This document shows, piece after piece, positions 19,632-28,029 of a stretch of 64,000 nt of DNA. Both the position numbers and the translations under genes were made by a program. Below the pieces are notes generated by a model, which did no database searches, was not told the DNA's origin, and saw only the letters and a program-made list of their open reading frames with translations. Location of the stretch: NCBI RefSeq assembly GCF_006438915.1, contig NZ_RCZE01000003.1:191070-255069 (forward strand), read 5' to 3'. Positions within the stretch are counted from its first letter, which is position 1. Every line of letters begins with the position of its first letter. The DNA comes from Pseudomonas arsenicoxydans (GTDB lineage: Bacteria; Pseudomonadota; Gammaproteobacteria; Pseudomonadales; Pseudomonadaceae).

Positions 19632-19969
19632 TCGATACCCCTGGGGTCGCGCCTGACCGGTCAAACCGGACAGCAACGAGAAAGACCGCAAACGACCGAC
19701 GTCGCCCGAGGAAAAAACTGGATTGTGCTCAATGTGGAGTCGATTGCCTGCTCTTTCAAGGCAAACGTCCTACATCCCGTGAATCCTTTGACGACGACAA
19801 TCGACTAACGGTCGAAAAATAATCGGAAAAACTTGGAGGAAAAGCCGAAACGTCTGTCGCCATCGGCCGCTGATGGCCTCTATACTAGCTCCCCGTTTGT
19901 GCACCGCTCTAGTGCATTCGGCTGGAGCGCTACACGTCCCTCCACTCTCCATTCAGAGCCGCCGCAAAA
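19632..19969. other. Divergent uvrB / aminotransferase intergenic region
   Basis: 338 bp with no convincing ORF. TATACT at 19881-19886 is a plausible -10 for the aminotransferase gene, but no good -35 lies 16-18 bp upstream. No LexA-type CTG-N10-CAG was noticed. Confidence 0.4.
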
Positions 19970-21166
19970 ATGAGCCTGTTCTCCGCTGTCGAAATGGCAC
20001 CACGCGATCCAATCCTGGGCCTCAACGAAGCATTCAACGCCGATACCCGTACCAACAAGGTCAACCTGGGAGTCGGTGTTTACTGCAACGAGGAGGGGAA
20101 AATTCCACTCCTGCGCGCCGTTGTCGAAGCCGAGACGATTCGCGTCGCTCAACACGCTTCCCGTGGCTACTTGCCAATCGACGGTATCGCAGCCTACGAC
20201 CAGGCTGTGCAGAAACTGCTGTTTGGCAATGACTCGCCACTGATCGCCGCTGGCCGCGTCATCACCACCCAGGCCGTGGGCGGTACCGGTGCACTGAAAA
20301 TCGGTGCCGACTTCCTCAAGCAACTGCTGCCGAACGCCGTCGTGGCAATCAGCGACCCAAGCTGGGAAAACCACCGCGCCCTGTTCGAAACCGCTGGTTT
20401 TGCGGTGCAGAACTACCGCTACTACGACGCAGCGACCCACGACGTAAACCGCGTCGGCCTGCTCGAAGACCTCAACGCCCTGCCCTCCGGCTCGATCGTT
20501 GTGCTGCACGCCTGCTGCCACAACCCGACCGGCGTGGACCTGAGCCCGGCGGACTGGAACAACGTGCTGGAAGTGGTTAAAGCCAAAGGCCACGTGCCGT
20601 TCCTCGACATGGCCTACCAGGGCTTTGGCGATGGCATCGACGAAGACGCCGCCGCTGTGCGCCTTTTCGCTGAATCCGGCCTGACCTTCTTTGTGTCCAG
20701 CTCGTTCTCCAAATCGTTCTCGCTGTACGGCGAGCGCGTTGGCGCACTGTCGATCGTCAGCGAATCGAAAGAAGAAAGCGCGCGCGTGCTGTCGCAAGTC
20801 AAACGCGTGATCCGCACCAACTACTCCAACCCGCCAACCCACGGTGCAAGCATCGTCGCCGCTGTATTGAACAGCCCGGTCCTGCGCGCCCAGTGGGAAG
20901 AAGAACTGGCTGAAATGCGCCTGCGGATTCGCGGCATGCGCATCCAGATGGTCGACACCCTGGCGAAAAACGCCCCGCAGCGCGACTTCAGCTTCGTCGG
21001 CCGTCAGCGCGGCATGTTCTCTTACTCCGGCCTGACGGTTGAGCAAGTCACCCGCCTGCGCACCGAGTTCGGCATCTACGCCCTGGACACCGGCCGCATC
21101 TGCGTGGCGGCGTTGAACCAGAGCAACATCGACGCAGTGACCAAGGCCATCGTTGCGGTGATCTGA
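19970..21166 (+). CDS. tyrB: Aromatic amino acid / aspartate aminotransferase (TyrB-like)
   Basis: 398-residue class I PLP aminotransferase of the AspC/TyrB subgroup. The N-terminus MSLFSAVEMAPRDPILGLNE and YLPIDG are typical. The PLP lysine is Lys248 in SSSFSKSFSLYGERVG, and the substrate-carboxylate Arg lies near the C-terminus in YALDTGRICVAAL. It should interconvert aromatic amino acids or aspartate with their oxo-acids. The symbol is the usual one for this position beside uvrB in pseudomonads; AspC activity cannot be excluded. Confidence 0.92.
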   Translation: MSLFSAVEMAPRDPILGLNEAFNADTRTNKVNLGVGVYCNEEGKIPLLRAVVEAETIRVAQHASRGYLPIDGIAAYDQAVQKLLFGNDSPLIAAGRVITTQAVGGTGALKIGADFLKQLLPNAVVAISDPSWENHRALFETAGFAVQNYRYYDAATHDVNRVGLLEDLNALPSGSIVVLHACCHNPTGVDLSPADWNNVLEVVKAKGHVPFLDMAYQGFGDGIDEDAAAVRLFAESGLTFFVSSSFSKSFSLYGERVGALSIVSESKEESARVLSQVKRVIRTNYSNPPTHGASIVAAVLNSPVLRAQWEEELAEMRLRIRGMRIQMVDTLAKNAPQRDFSFVGRQRGMFSYSGLTVEQVTRLRTEFGIYALDTGRICVAALNQSNIDAVTKAIVAVI

Positions 21167-21180
21167 GTCGTCGAGTAGTA

Positions 21181-21216
21181 AAAAAACGGGAAGCCCTTGG
21201 GCTTCCCGTTTTATTT
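21181..21216 (+). terminator. Terminator of the aminotransferase gene
   Basis: Perfect 11-bp stem ACGGGAAGCCC / GGGCTTCCCGT (21186-21209) with a 2-nt apex, followed by TTTTATTT. Confidence 0.9.
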
Positions 21217-21271
21217 GCTTCAGATAATTCCCAGCGCAGCGAACGAGCGCTCTAGACTGCACACAGATCAA

Positions 21272-21362
21272 ATGTGGGAGCGGGCTTGCTCGCGAAGACG
21301 GCGGCACATCCAGCATCAATGTGTCAGATAGACCGCTTTCGCGAGCAAGCCCGCTCCCACAT
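21272..21362. repeat. REPIN-type inverted repeat 3
   Basis: Perfect 25-nt inverted arms (21272-21296, 21338-21362), arm ATGTGGGAGCGGGCTTGCTC..., 41-nt spacer. Same arm sequence as repeat 2 but in the opposite arm order. Confidence 0.85.
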
Positions 21363-21399
21363 GGTTTTGTGTACACCCAGGAATTTTACGAGAACCGAC

Positions 21400-21600
21400 A
21401 TGAAAAACGATGACCTACGCGCCGACCGCGATGAGCTGGACGATTTCGCCCCTCGCACCCCGGCCAAACGCGGGAATAACCTGGTACTGCAAGTCGCTGC
21501 GGGTGTGTTTCTCGGCGGCCTGGCCTTATGGCTGGTGCAACTGGCCGCCACAACGCTCTACGCCAAAATGATGCTCGGCACCTTCACATTCGGCGGTTAA
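21400..21600 (+). CDS. Small single-pass membrane protein, hypothetical
   Basis: 66 residues: a charged N-terminus (MKNDDLRADRDELDDFAPRTP), then one hydrophobic helix (about residues 31-55) and a short tail. No known motif. The start is chosen after REPIN 3; the SD is weak. Its TAA shares a TTAA with the stop of the convergent gene. Function unknown. Confidence 0.6.
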   Translation: MKNDDLRADRDELDDFAPRTPAKRGNNLVLQVAAGVFLGGLALWLVQLAATTLYAKMMLGTFTFGG

Positions 21601-21827
21601 GCCAGTTCGGTAGCACGCTGGCTGGCGGCGTCGTCATAGGCGACATAAAGCGACTCGGCAATCTGACTCTTGATCGCCTTGGCACTTTCCAGGCCCAGAA
21701 CAAAACCCTCGGCCTTGCCACCGGCACGGTTCAGATCCTCGGCCGTGCTGGCCTGGGTGATTGCGTCGAGCAGTTTTTCGGCGTGAGGACCCACACCTTT
21801 GGGCAAGCTGATCTGAGCGATGCTCAT
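21597..21827 (-). CDS. Small conserved-looking hypothetical protein
   Basis: 76 residues, MSIAQISLPKGVG at the start, soluble and helical, with no recognised domain. The start at 21827 is preferred over the long in-frame extension to 21965, which begins in non-coding-like sequence. It is convergent with the small membrane protein, with overlapping stops. Function unknown. Confidence 0.6.
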   Translation of the reverse strand: MSIAQISLPKGVGPHAEKLLDAITQASTAEDLNRAGGKAEGFVLGLESAKAIKSQIAESLYVAYDDAASQRATELA

Positions 21828-22018
21828 GCGAACACCCCGTTGGTGTGAGGTGTAAGGATTGAATGATTCATGGCGCGTACCTGTTTCGGCGAATGGCCGG
21901 TAGCGCGTGTGACCACTTCCGGGCAGCCATGGTAGACCTCTGGGACGATTCTGGTAACCGCTCATGGTCGATAAACCACCGCCTGTCCCGACGAATCGCT
22001 CAAGTTGCTAACAGGCGC

Positions 22019-22046
22019 TTGACTTCTCTTTTTGAATCAGTAACAT
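22019..22046 (+). promoter_or_regulatory. Promoter of tRNA-Asn
   Basis: TTGACT (22019-22024), 16 nt, TAACAT (22041-22046), ending 9 bp before the mature tRNA. Confidence 0.7.
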
Positions 22047-22055
22047 AGGCGCCAT

Positions 22056-22131
<76 letters not shown>

Positions 22132-22144
22132 GACAGCAATATCG

Positions 22145-22180
22145 AAAAGCCCCTGAATCGAAAGGTTCAGGGGCTTTTTT
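22145..22180 (+). terminator. Terminator of tRNA-Asn
   Basis: Stem GCCCCTGAA / TTCAGGGGC (22149-22157, 22166-22174) followed by TTTTTT. Confidence 0.92.
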
Positions 22181-22189
22181 GTGGCTGAC

Positions 22190-22236
22190 GGAAAAACAAA
22201 AAAACCGATCTGTCTCTTCAACAGATCGGCCTTTTT
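22190..22236 (-). terminator. Terminator of the xanthine/urate permease gene (bidirectional)
   Basis: Stem CCGATCTGT / ACAGATCGG (22205-22229) flanked by A-rich sequence on the left, giving a U-run for minus-strand transcripts, and by CTTTTT on the right. It serves both strands. Confidence 0.85.
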
Positions 22237-22251
22237 CAGCGAGTGTCGCCG

Positions 22252-23769
22252 TCAGACATGCTCGCTGCTTTTCGCATGCACCGGATGCGATTCTCCATGT
22301 CCATGGTCCACCTCCACCACCGGAATTTCCTTCCCGTCGCAGTCATGCAACTTGCCTTCGCTGAAGTAATCCCCTTCACGCAACGCTGCCAGATCCTGAT
22401 AACGCAGCACACGCTCAGTACCGGCCGCAAACACCGACTGCTGATCCGAGTTACCCGCCGTGAGGTGGTTGAAGGTCAGGTTCAGCACGATGGCCATGAT
22501 CGCCGACGAGCTGATGCCCGAGTGGAAAATGGTCGCGAACCAGCTTGGGAAGTGATCGTAGAAGTTCGGTGCAGCAATCGGAATCATGCCGAAACCGATG
22601 GAGGTGGCGACGATGATCAGGTTGACGTTATTGCGGTAATCAACCTTGGACAGCGTACGAATACCACTGGCTGCCACGGTGCCGAACAGCACAATACCGG
22701 CGCCACCGAGGACAGACGTCGGCACGGCGGCGATGACCCGGCCCATGAAGGGCAACAAGCCGAGGATCACCAAAAACAAACCACCCGTGGCGACCACGAA
22801 GCGGCTCTTGATCCCGGTCACCGCCACCAGCCCGACGTTCTGGGCGAAGGCGCTTTGGGTGAACGAACCGAAGATCGGCGCGATCATGCTCGACAGCATG
22901 TCGGCGCGCAGGCCATTGCCCAGGCGTTTGGAGTCGACTTTGGTGCCGATGATTTCACCGACGGCGAGGATGTCCGCCGAAGTTTCCACTAGCGTCACCA
23001 TGACCACGATGCACATCGACAGGATGGCGGCGAAGTGGAAGGTTGGCATACCGAAATGGAACGGTGTCGGGAAGCCAAACATCGGGCCCTGGGTGACGGA
23101 CGAGAAATCTGCCATGCCGAGGAACACCGCGATGACCGTGCCGATGACCATCGCCAGCAGAATCGACAATCGGGAGATGGTCGCGCTGCCGATCTTGCTC
23201 AACAGCAGTACCAGCACCAGCGTCACCGCCGCCAGGCCGATGTTCGCCATGCTGCCGAAGTCCGGTGCATGGCTGTTGCCGCCCATGGCCCAGCGCGCAG
23301 CCACCGGCATCAACGTCAGGCCGATGGTGGTGATCACAATGCCCGTGACCAGCGGCGGGAAGAACTTGGTGATGCGCGAGAACACCGGCGTGATCAGCAA
23401 GCCAATCAACGACGCGGCAATCACCGCCCCGAGAATCGACTGAAACCCGCCCTCCCCGCCACTGCTGACAATCGCCACCATGGTCGCGACGCCAGAGAAC
23501 GACACGCCCTGTACCAGCGGCAATTGACAACCGAAAAACGGTAAACCAAGGGTCTGCAATAACGTCGCCAGCCCCCCTGCAAACAATGAAGCAGCAATCA
23601 ACAATCCGATGTCCGCCGGCGAAAGCCCGGCCGCCTGACCAATGATCAATGGCACCGCAACGATGCCGCCGTACATGGTCAGAACATGTTGCAGGCCGTA
23701 AGCCATATTCGCGCCGATCCCAAGATTTTCATCCTCGGGCCGTTGGTGTGAAACATGGGGCGTTTTCAT
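22252..23769 (-). CDS. NCS2 family xanthine/uric acid permease
   Basis: 505-residue inner-membrane nucleobase:cation symporter with about 14 membrane segments. The NCS2 signature region is VETSADILAVGEIIGTKVDSKRL, the FTQSAFAQNVGLVAVTGI helix carries the Q-N-G-L motif, and LPLVQGVSFSGVATMVAI lies early. These favour purines of the xanthine/urate type over uracil. It ends with a His/Asp-rich tail. It is transcribed alone with its own terminator; a palindromic operator lies about 70 bp upstream. Confidence 0.92.
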   Translation of the reverse strand: MKTPHVSHQRPEDENLGIGANMAYGLQHVLTMYGGIVAVPLIIGQAAGLSPADIGLLIAASLFAGGLATLLQTLGLPFFGCQLPLVQGVSFSGVATMVAIVSSGGEGGFQSILGAVIAASLIGLLITPVFSRITKFFPPLVTGIVITTIGLTLMPVAARWAMGGNSHAPDFGSMANIGLAAVTLVLVLLLSKIGSATISRLSILLAMVIGTVIAVFLGMADFSSVTQGPMFGFPTPFHFGMPTFHFAAILSMCIVVMVTLVETSADILAVGEIIGTKVDSKRLGNGLRADMLSSMIAPIFGSFTQSAFAQNVGLVAVTGIKSRFVVATGGLFLVILGLLPFMGRVIAAVPTSVLGGAGIVLFGTVAASGIRTLSKVDYRNNVNLIIVATSIGFGMIPIAAPNFYDHFPSWFATIFHSGISSSAIMAIVLNLTFNHLTAGNSDQQSVFAAGTERVLRYQDLAALREGDYFSEGKLHDCDGKEIPVVEVDHGHGESHPVHAKSSEHV

Positions 23770-23820
23770 AGTTAGGGGGTTCCCTGGTTTTTGTTATGCG
23801 CACACTGTATGCAAGACTCA

Positions 23821-23879
23821 GGACAAATGTCTATAGAGTTGTATACAACTCATCAGTCAGATTATGGACAGGTGTCTAT
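23821..23879. promoter_or_regulatory. Palindromic operator flanked by two direct repeats upstream of the purine permease
   Basis: A perfect 16-bp palindrome GAGTTGTATACAACTC (23836-23851) resembles TTGTATACAA sites bound by GntR-family repressors. It sits between two copies of GGACANNTGTCTAT (23821-23834 and 23866-23879), 45 bp apart, each itself containing the palindrome GACA-NN-TGTC. The regulator is not encoded in this window. Confidence 0.65.
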
Positions 23880-23938
23880 TTCGGCCTTATCTGTGCGGCT
23901 TGCTGGCTCCTCAAAATTTTTGAAATCCATTTTTTCTT

Positions 23939-23963
23939 GTTATGCATATTAGATATGCATAAC
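23939..23963. promoter_or_regulatory. Perfect palindromic operator of the BrnA-like gene
   Basis: 25-bp perfect inverted repeat: arms GTTATGCATAT and ATATGCATAAC around TAG, 30 bp before the start codon. Placement and symmetry fit autorepression by the ribbon-helix-helix protein encoded downstream. Confidence 0.75.
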
Positions 23964-23992
23964 CATGCCTTTCAACAGTGTGTATTGAGGCC

Positions 23993-24331
23993 ATGAAGAT
24001 GCAGGACGAATACGACTTCAGCAATGCCAAGCGTGGCGCCATAGCCAGCAGCAAAGGCAAAACCCGAATCACCATCATGCTGGATGATGCCGTCATAGAG
24101 GCCGCTCGCTCTCTTGCCGAGAGCGAGGGGTTTGGTTATCAGACGGTGATCAATAACACCTTGCGTCAGGCGCTGCTCAATCACCGGGAAACACCCGTTG
24201 AGCTCGAACAGCGCACGGCTGTCGGGAATGCCAGGCATTTCAAGGAAGGGATAACCCCTGGCGAACGGAAGGACCTCGAGAAAAAATTAACCGAGGTGCT
24301 CAGTGAAATTCATCGGGTGATGGCGCCTTGA
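23993..24331 (+). CDS. BrnA-like antitoxin / CopG-type DNA-binding protein (orphan)
   Basis: 112 residues. The start resembles BrnA antitoxins (DEYDFSNAKRGAI), followed by a ribbon-helix-helix-like segment (GKTRITIMLDDAVIEAARSLAE, then GYQTVINNTLRQAL) and a charged C-terminal helix. BrnA normally neutralises and co-represses with the BrnT RNase encoded just upstream. No BrnT-like ORF is visible on either side here, so it is an orphan or a stand-alone repressor. The ATG at 23993 is close to GAGG; the ATG at 23999 has better spacing and may be the true start. Confidence 0.75.
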   Translation: MKMQDEYDFSNAKRGAIASSKGKTRITIMLDDAVIEAARSLAESEGFGYQTVINNTLRQALLNHRETPVELEQRTAVGNARHFKEGITPGERKDLEKKLTEVLSEIHRVMAP

Positions 24332-24363
24332 ACACACCGCTCTGAGGCCGCAATAACACGGGC

Positions 24364-25191
24364 TCAGCTTGGGCGAATCAATCGCTCAAGCACAGTCCTT
24401 AATCCCTCGTTTTCCGGCACCCGAATCCCGAATTCGTTCTGCAGTACCCCGACCAATTCGCCCACATTCGCCACCTGCCGCCGTTCACTTTCGTGACCGA
24501 GCCGGTGTATCGCAAAGCTGCCGTTGTTCAGGGTACGGCGCCAGCCGTCACCGGTTCGGGCGACCATCAGCTGCCGCGTAAACGACGACTCGGGATGGGT
24601 GGAGACGTACCAATTGCCGACGGTGTAGTCGATGTCTTCCTGGCGCTGCAGGTCGAAAATGTACATCGGCCGCCACTCGCCGCCGACGTTGGCCCGCAAG
24701 GTGTAGCCGTCTTCATGGCGTTCAATGCGATACGGTTCATGGGGGGTTAGTTGTTCCGCGTCGGTATCGAGTATCAGGGGTGCGGTGGGGACCATGCCGC
24801 CGAAGCCGACGTCGGTGATGTAATGCACGCCATCCAGCGTGACCAGGCTCAAGCGGTGCGTGCGCGCAGTCCACGCGCCTTCGGGTTGGCCCATCACCAC
24901 ACGGCCGGTGATGCCGCGAGCATCGAAGCCCAGTTCCTGAAGCAAGGCAAGAAACAGGTTGTTGAGTTCATAGCAGTAACCACCGCGACCGTCGAACAGG
25001 ACTTTCTGCTCGATGGACGGCAGATCTATCAGCACCGACTCGCCCGACAACGTGGTGAGGTTTTCGAACGCGAAGGCACCGGTGTGGCGCAGTTGCAGCT
25101 GGCGCAGGGTTTCCAGGGTCGGCGCCGGGGGCGCGTCGAAGCCCAGACGCTGGAGATACAACGCAAGGTGGGTCAGGCGTGGCTCGCTCAT
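24364..25191 (-). CDS. nat: Arylamine N-acetyltransferase
   Basis: 275-residue enzyme that moves acetyl from acetyl-CoA to arylamines or hydrazines. The catalytic triad is visible at Cys73 (RGGYCYELN), His112 (TARTHRLSLV) and Asp127 (YITDVGFGG). Length is typical for bacterial NATs. Start ATG at 25191. It is a single gene; the physiological substrate in pseudomonads is uncertain. Confidence 0.95.
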   Translation of the reverse strand: MSEPRLTHLALYLQRLGFDAPPAPTLETLRQLQLRHTGAFAFENLTTLSGESVLIDLPSIEQKVLFDGRGGYCYELNNLFLALLQELGFDARGITGRVVMGQPEGAWTARTHRLSLVTLDGVHYITDVGFGGMVPTAPLILDTDAEQLTPHEPYRIERHEDGYTLRANVGGEWRPMYIFDLQRQEDIDYTVGNWYVSTHPESSFTRQLMVARTGDGWRRTLNNGSFAIHRLGHESERRQVANVGELVGVLQNEFGIRVPENEGLRTVLERLIRPS

Positions 25192-25303
25192 TGCTCAGTC
25201 CTTATGCATGGGGCCGCGGATCTCTCCGCCAATGGCCGTCATGTATAAGGGATAAGCCTGCTCAACTGACAATTGATTTCGCCAATCACGGCGCCCATCA
25301 ATA

Positions 25304-26098
25304 TCAATGTTGCTTGCGCGAGCTCACACGAATCCACGTCGGCGCATGATCACTGGCATGCGGCTCATTGCGCACCCAGGCATCGACACCCGCCTCTTGC
25401 AGATAGGGACTCAGCGCCGGGTTCAGGAGCAGGTGATCGATGCGCAACCCGGAGTTGGTCTGCCAGTGTTGGCGGAAGTAATCCCAAAACGTGTAAAGCC
25501 GTTCCTCCGGATACAAATGGCGCAGGGAGTCAGTCCAGCCCTGATCCAGCAAACGTTGATAACACTCGCGGCTTTGCGGTTGCAGTAGCGCGTCCTTGAG
25601 CCAGGAGCGCGTGTTGTAGATGTCCAGATCGGTGGGGACCACGTTGTAGTCACCGGCCAGCACCACCGGGTGCTCGCTGCTTTGCAGATCCTTGGCATAG
25701 GCGATCAGCCGCTCGAACCACGCCAGTTTGTAATCGAATTTCGGCCCCGGCTGCGGGTTGCCATTGGGCAAGTACAGACACCCCACCAGCACGCCGTGCA
25801 CTGCCGCTTCCAGATAACGACTGTGGGTGTCCGTGTCGTCACCTGGCAAACCGCGTCGGCTCTCCAGCGGTTGCGCCTCTCGGGCCAGAATCGCCACACC
25901 GTTCCACGACGATTGGCCCTGCCAGATAGCGCCGTAACCGGCCGCTTCAAGCTCGGTGGCGGGAAAAGCCGTGTCGACCGACTTCAGTTCCTGCAAACAC
26001 GCGATGTCCGGTTTTTCCCGTTCCAGCCACGCCAATAAGTTGGGCAGGCGTGCGCGCAGGCCGTTGACATTGAAGGTGGCGATTTTCAGGTTTTTCAT
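25304..26098 (-). CDS. xthA: Exodeoxyribonuclease III (AP endonuclease)
   Basis: 264-residue base-excision-repair nuclease of the endonuclease/exonuclease/phosphatase fold. Motifs: FNVNGLRARL at the N-terminus, metal-binding Glu37 in CLQELK, GDYNVVPTDLDIYN, the RIDHLLLNP strand and SDHAPTWIRV with the catalytic Asp-His near the end. The start at 26098 matches family N-termini; the extension to 26170 is not favoured. Confidence 0.95.
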   Translation of the reverse strand: MKNLKIATFNVNGLRARLPNLLAWLEREKPDIACLQELKSVDTAFPATELEAAGYGAIWQGQSSWNGVAILAREAQPLESRRGLPGDDTDTHSRYLEAAVHGVLVGCLYLPNGNPQPGPKFDYKLAWFERLIAYAKDLQSSEHPVVLAGDYNVVPTDLDIYNTRSWLKDALLQPQSRECYQRLLDQGWTDSLRHLYPEERLYTFWDYFRQHWQTNSGLRIDHLLLNPALSPYLQEAGVDAWVRNEPHASDHAPTWIRVSSRKQH

Positions 26099-26445
26099 GG
26101 TCCGAGGCTCGCAGCGGATTGGCGTTATCCGCTTATGACCCGTTTGCATGGCGACAGTTGCCAAGGCCAACGAAGCAGGCGATTAAAGGTGCCGCGGCGG
26201 GACTTGCCATCCTCGTAATGGAGAGACCTCGATGACACCTCAAAACTCTGTAGGCGTGAGCCTGCTCGCGATGGCGTCAGGTCTGTTAATGGTGAGTTGG
26301 CTGAAAGGACGCCATCGCGAGCAGGCTCACCCCTACGAAGGCTCGCCCACTTTGAGTCGGGGTGACCACTCGTCATTCAACCGGCACCAACCACCCCGCC
26401 CTTCGCACCAACATCAGGTAACGACTCATCTTTTGGAGATGGACC
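26099..26445. other. Intergenic region containing REPIN 4
   Basis: 347 bp between xthA and a small secreted-protein gene. It holds one REPIN-type element; no other ORF or promoter was convincing. Confidence 0.5.
26249..26337. repeat. REPIN-type inverted repeat 4
   Basis: 30-nt inverted arms matching at 28 positions (26249-26278, 26308-26337) around 29 nt. The arm TGTAGGCGTGAGCC...CTCGCGATGG is close to repeat 1. Confidence 0.85.
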
Positions 26446-26751
26446 ATGATGACCAAAAAATTCAATTCGCTGTTACTCGCTGGCTTGTTATGCGTCGCCT
26501 CGGCAGCCACGTTTGCAGCGTCCAACGACGGCTCCAGTTCGACCGGCTCCCAGTCGGGGACCAACAGCGGCTCGAACATGTCGACCGACCACACGCCCGG
26601 CACGCCTCCGGCCGGGAGTAACACGGACTCGGGTGGCGGCACCGGCACCGGGACTAATGGCGGCGCCAGTGGTTCGGGCTCGGGCGCAGGCGGCGGCACT
26701 GGGGCGGCGGGTGGCGGAACCGGAGGTGCCGGGGGTGGAACAGGCAGCTGA
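26446..26751 (+). CDS. Small secreted Gly/Ser/Thr-rich protein
   Basis: 101 residues with a clear signal peptide (LLLAGLLCVASAATFAAS, cleavage near residue 25). The mature low-complexity region is Gly/Ser/Thr-rich and moves to a near-pure glycine tail. GGAGATGGACC precedes the ATG, and the ATG at 26449 is an alternative. A strong terminator follows, so it is a monocistronic exported protein. Function unknown. Confidence 0.7.
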   Translation: MMTKKFNSLLLAGLLCVASAATFAASNDGSSSTGSQSGTNSGSNMSTDHTPGTPPAGSNTDSGGGTGTGTNGGASGSGSGAGGGTGAAGGGTGGAGGGTGS

Positions 26752-26758
26752 ACGAATA

Positions 26759-26792
26759 AAAGCAGGCCATGAAGCGATTCATGGCCTGCTTT
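26759..26792 (+). terminator. Terminator of the Gly-rich protein gene
   Basis: Perfect 15-bp stem AAAGCAGGCCATGAA / TTCATGGCCTGCTTT with a 4-nt loop. It may also end transcripts from the opposite strand. Confidence 0.85.
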
Positions 26793-27887
26793 CGTTACCC
26801 CCCCATAACAAGCGCTTGACCGCCGGCGGGTTCCACTTGCCGTTCCACGCTCGGGTTTCGGGCCGCAAGTTTGCCCCCAACCCGACCTGGGTCACGATCG
26901 CGCGATTAAGGTAGTAGTTGCCATAAACGCCCATGGTGTCGGTGTTCATCGACCAGCGTTGACCACGCGAGCCAGTGTTGCCACTTTCCACTTCATCAGC
27001 GTTTGCGCTTCATCAGGCACGGTCTGCAGCGCGGCTTTCACGGCCGGGTCCAGCGCCTCAACGTTGAACGATTTGCCCACTTCAATACCGATGCTTTGCA
27101 TCCGCGCCAGGATCGGCTGGTCAGTAAGATGTGGCGGATGCACTTTGAGCAACTCGGCCGCGTAGGAGAAGTAATTGGCTGCCGACATCGTATCGACCTG
27201 AATCTTCGGTGGCGTTTTCATGTCCACCGACGGGTCGATTTTCACCGTGACCGGCTCAGCTTTTTTACCCAGCTGCGACAACGGCCTCACCGTGTAGCCC
27301 GCCTGAATGCTGTGCACCGCTGCGTAGTCAGCTTCGCCGTCAGTTTTGGTACGACCGATGATCCAGACGAAAGGCGTCGGCGCCGGCAAATGGCTCAATC
27401 CGGCCGGGACCATTCCGGTCCAGCCCGGCGGGGTGACCAGAAACTGACTGGCTTGTGTGCCGGTCGTGCGCCAACCGGGCGAGGCAAATACATCGCTCCA
27501 CATGTCGAGCATCGGCAACAGATAAAAACGCCCCGCCGTGTCCGGCGCGGAAACCACCAATGGCTCTTTGGTCAAGTCGAGCCAGGCGATGGAATACAAC
27601 GTGTCGAAGTTCGCGCGCACGACCCCTTTGAAATTCGCGGGCGGGTACTGCGGCACACTCACAAACATGTTCATCGGGCCTTTACCAAACTCCTTGCCGG
27701 GTTCGATATTGGTGAACTGCTTGCGGGTGATGTCCATGGTCAACAGCGGATAAAAATACAGGTAGGCGTCGACGCCAATCGCGTGCGCTTCTTCGGGCGT
27801 GACGTTCGGTTGAGCCTGACTGGCCAGTGGGAAAACGGCAGCAGCAAGGGTTAGAGCAACGGCTGTCAATGCTTGACTGATCAACAT
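26779..27887 (-). pseudogene. DUF1254 periplasmic protein, frameshifted and C-terminally truncated
   Basis: The frame from 27887 encodes 313 residues: a signal peptide (about 1-25) and a DUF1254 domain with YFYPLLTMDITRKQFTN, ANFDTLYS and LPMLDMWSDVFASPG. It stops after VATLARVVNAGR. The next frame (26991-26779) continues the family sequence as WSMNTDTMGVYGNYYLNRAIVT then GLGANL. Adding one base at about 26955 restores the expected VNGWSMNTDTMG, so a 1-nt loss caused the frameshift. After GANL the sequence no longer resembles the family and ends 26 residues later, so the DUF1214 C-terminal half is missing. Probably non-functional. Confidence 0.8.
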
Positions 27888-28029
27888 TTAGGCGATCGTC
27901 CGTGCGATGGGGAGCGCTGCCGGGCTCGGCAGGGCTACCGGAACTCTAGACGATCGATTCAGCAAGAACTGACAGGCGGACGGCCGGTTCTCGAGGGTGT
28001 TGCAAGACTGAAACAACAAGGCGGGCGAT

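Noticed and set aside
19632..19969. LexA box controlling uvrB
   Set aside because: No CTG-N10-CAG palindrome was found in the divergent region.
19880..21376. 498-codon open frame on the minus strand
   Set aside because: Lies fully antisense to the well-supported aminotransferase gene; composition is that of a shadow frame in high-GC DNA and it runs through REPIN 3.
23770..23992. brnT toxin gene upstream of the BrnA-like gene
   Set aside because: No frame on either strand encodes a BrnT-like protein of about 90 residues; the space is filled by regulatory palindromes.
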